Positions 63,401 through 64,000 of a DNA stretch of 64,000 nt are shown piece by piece (the first letter of the stretch is position 1; each line of letters begins with the position of its first letter). A program made the position numbers and the translations under genes. The DNA comes from Allacma fusca. Lineage: Eukaryota; Arthropoda; Collembola; Symphypleona; Sminthuridae. Where the stretch lies: the NCBI GenBank assembly GCA_947179485.1, contig OX359250.1:20938539-21002538 (forward strand). The letters are read 5' to 3'. The notes below the pieces were generated by a model. The model did no database searches and was not told where the DNA came from. It worked only from the letters and a program-made list of their open reading frames with translations.

Positions 63401-64000
63401 CGTCAATAGGTAATAATATGGGAATAGAAAAATACAAAGGAGATTGGTATTTACGTATGTACGCTCCTCGTACCCCTTCCATCCCGTCACACGTTACCTT
63501 CCCTGCTAAATACGAGTCCTAACACACACACACACAAATTTACCTTACAGAGGACTAACATACACAGATCCCACATATGGAGGGAACTGTAACGTACAGC
63601 AAAAGCCTCAAAATCACTCCGGGTCTTGGAGAACCTCAAAATCATTCCATATATACCAACCCATGGGAAATCCTTGACGCTAAAAAGTGAAGCCGCTTTA
63701 AGTAAGAGAGAACCACATTACATAAAACATTATTTAAATAACTACATGAGCAGATCTAAATGCTCAGACATATTAATACTACAGGAATTGTCGACGTTGT
63801 CATACATTCATATATCTATCTATAGATACACCTAGCTCTGTAGCCGACGACTGATCCTGTACATGGAGCCGAAGCCACATGTTCGTACTACTCTTCCCAT
63901 GCTATTCTCCGGCATATATGAAGTCTATTGTAATATTAAAAAAAATTGAGCTTGTATGCTTAATATGACCAACCTGAGAGTCACCCGAGCTCTTGAAATA

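Larger units (their letters stand above)
51091..64000. other. Gene-free region with sparser microsatellites
   Basis: No gene is supported. Arrays lie at 54876, 57383, 60394, 61264, 62791, 63375 and 63522, fewer per kb than at 14-50 kb. A minus-strand stretch at about 51092-51412 is open for about 105 codons behind an acceptor-like TTATTATTACAG and is the best coding-like piece, but it has no recognisable domain. From 58560 to 60390 the DNA is AT-rich and array-free with nothing identifiable. A CATA tetranucleotide run lies at about 62762-62780. Confidence 0.6.

Noticed and set aside
1-64000. Conserved microRNAs, CRISPR arrays, rRNA, homeodomain exons
   Set aside because: I looked by eye for well-known mature microRNA seeds, regular spacer-repeat structure and the WFQNRR-type homeodomain core and found none. 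A covariance-model or profile search would be needed to exclude them.

Overview
The window looks like nuclear DNA of an invertebrate animal, most likely an arthropod. Introns are short to medium and GT-AG, genic DNA is AT-rich, there is a compact insect-type flavin-containing monooxygenase (FMO), and (GA/CT)n and (CA/TG)n microsatellites are very dense. Nothing seen fixes the species; a springtail or crustacean would fit as well as an insect. No bacterial operon, CRISPR, rRNA or convincing tRNA is visible.

Layout. (1) 1-822: window edge, no firm gene. (2) 823-2976, plus strand: a zinc-finger gene whose 5' end is not found. Three exons join in frame (823-1351, 1588-2525, 2906-2976). They encode an acidic N-terminal part, two C2H2/C2HC-like fingers and a Lys/Ser-rich tail carrying four 31-residue tandem repeats. 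Its last intron holds a 168-bp non-autonomous hAT-type element with an exact 8-bp target-site duplication. The last exon stops at a TAA, but the same frame stays open and Lys-rich for 53 more codons. (3) 2977-6404: AT-rich intergenic DNA with an old diverged duplication. (4) 6405-13648, plus strand: a complete seven-exon FMO gene of 435 codons, reconstructed exon by exon with all splice phases matching. It should be a FAD- and NADPH-dependent oxygenase acting on nitrogen- or sulphur-containing nucleophiles. (5) 13649-64000: about 50 kb with no gene I can support. It carries roughly forty dinucleotide arrays, a 33-bp and a 12-bp minisatellite, a degenerate AAACCTA-type repeat, some TAAT-rich blocks that resemble regulatory DNA, one good TATA-box candidate, and two weak coding-like stretches on the minus strand.

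The two genes lie in the same orientation but show no sign of working together. The main contrast is between the first ~12.7 kb, which is AT-rich, genic and almost free of microsatellites, and the rest, which is microsatellite-dense and gene-free. The gene-free part could be an intergenic regulatory landscape or the introns of a large gene whose exons lie outside the window; sequence alone cannot decide.
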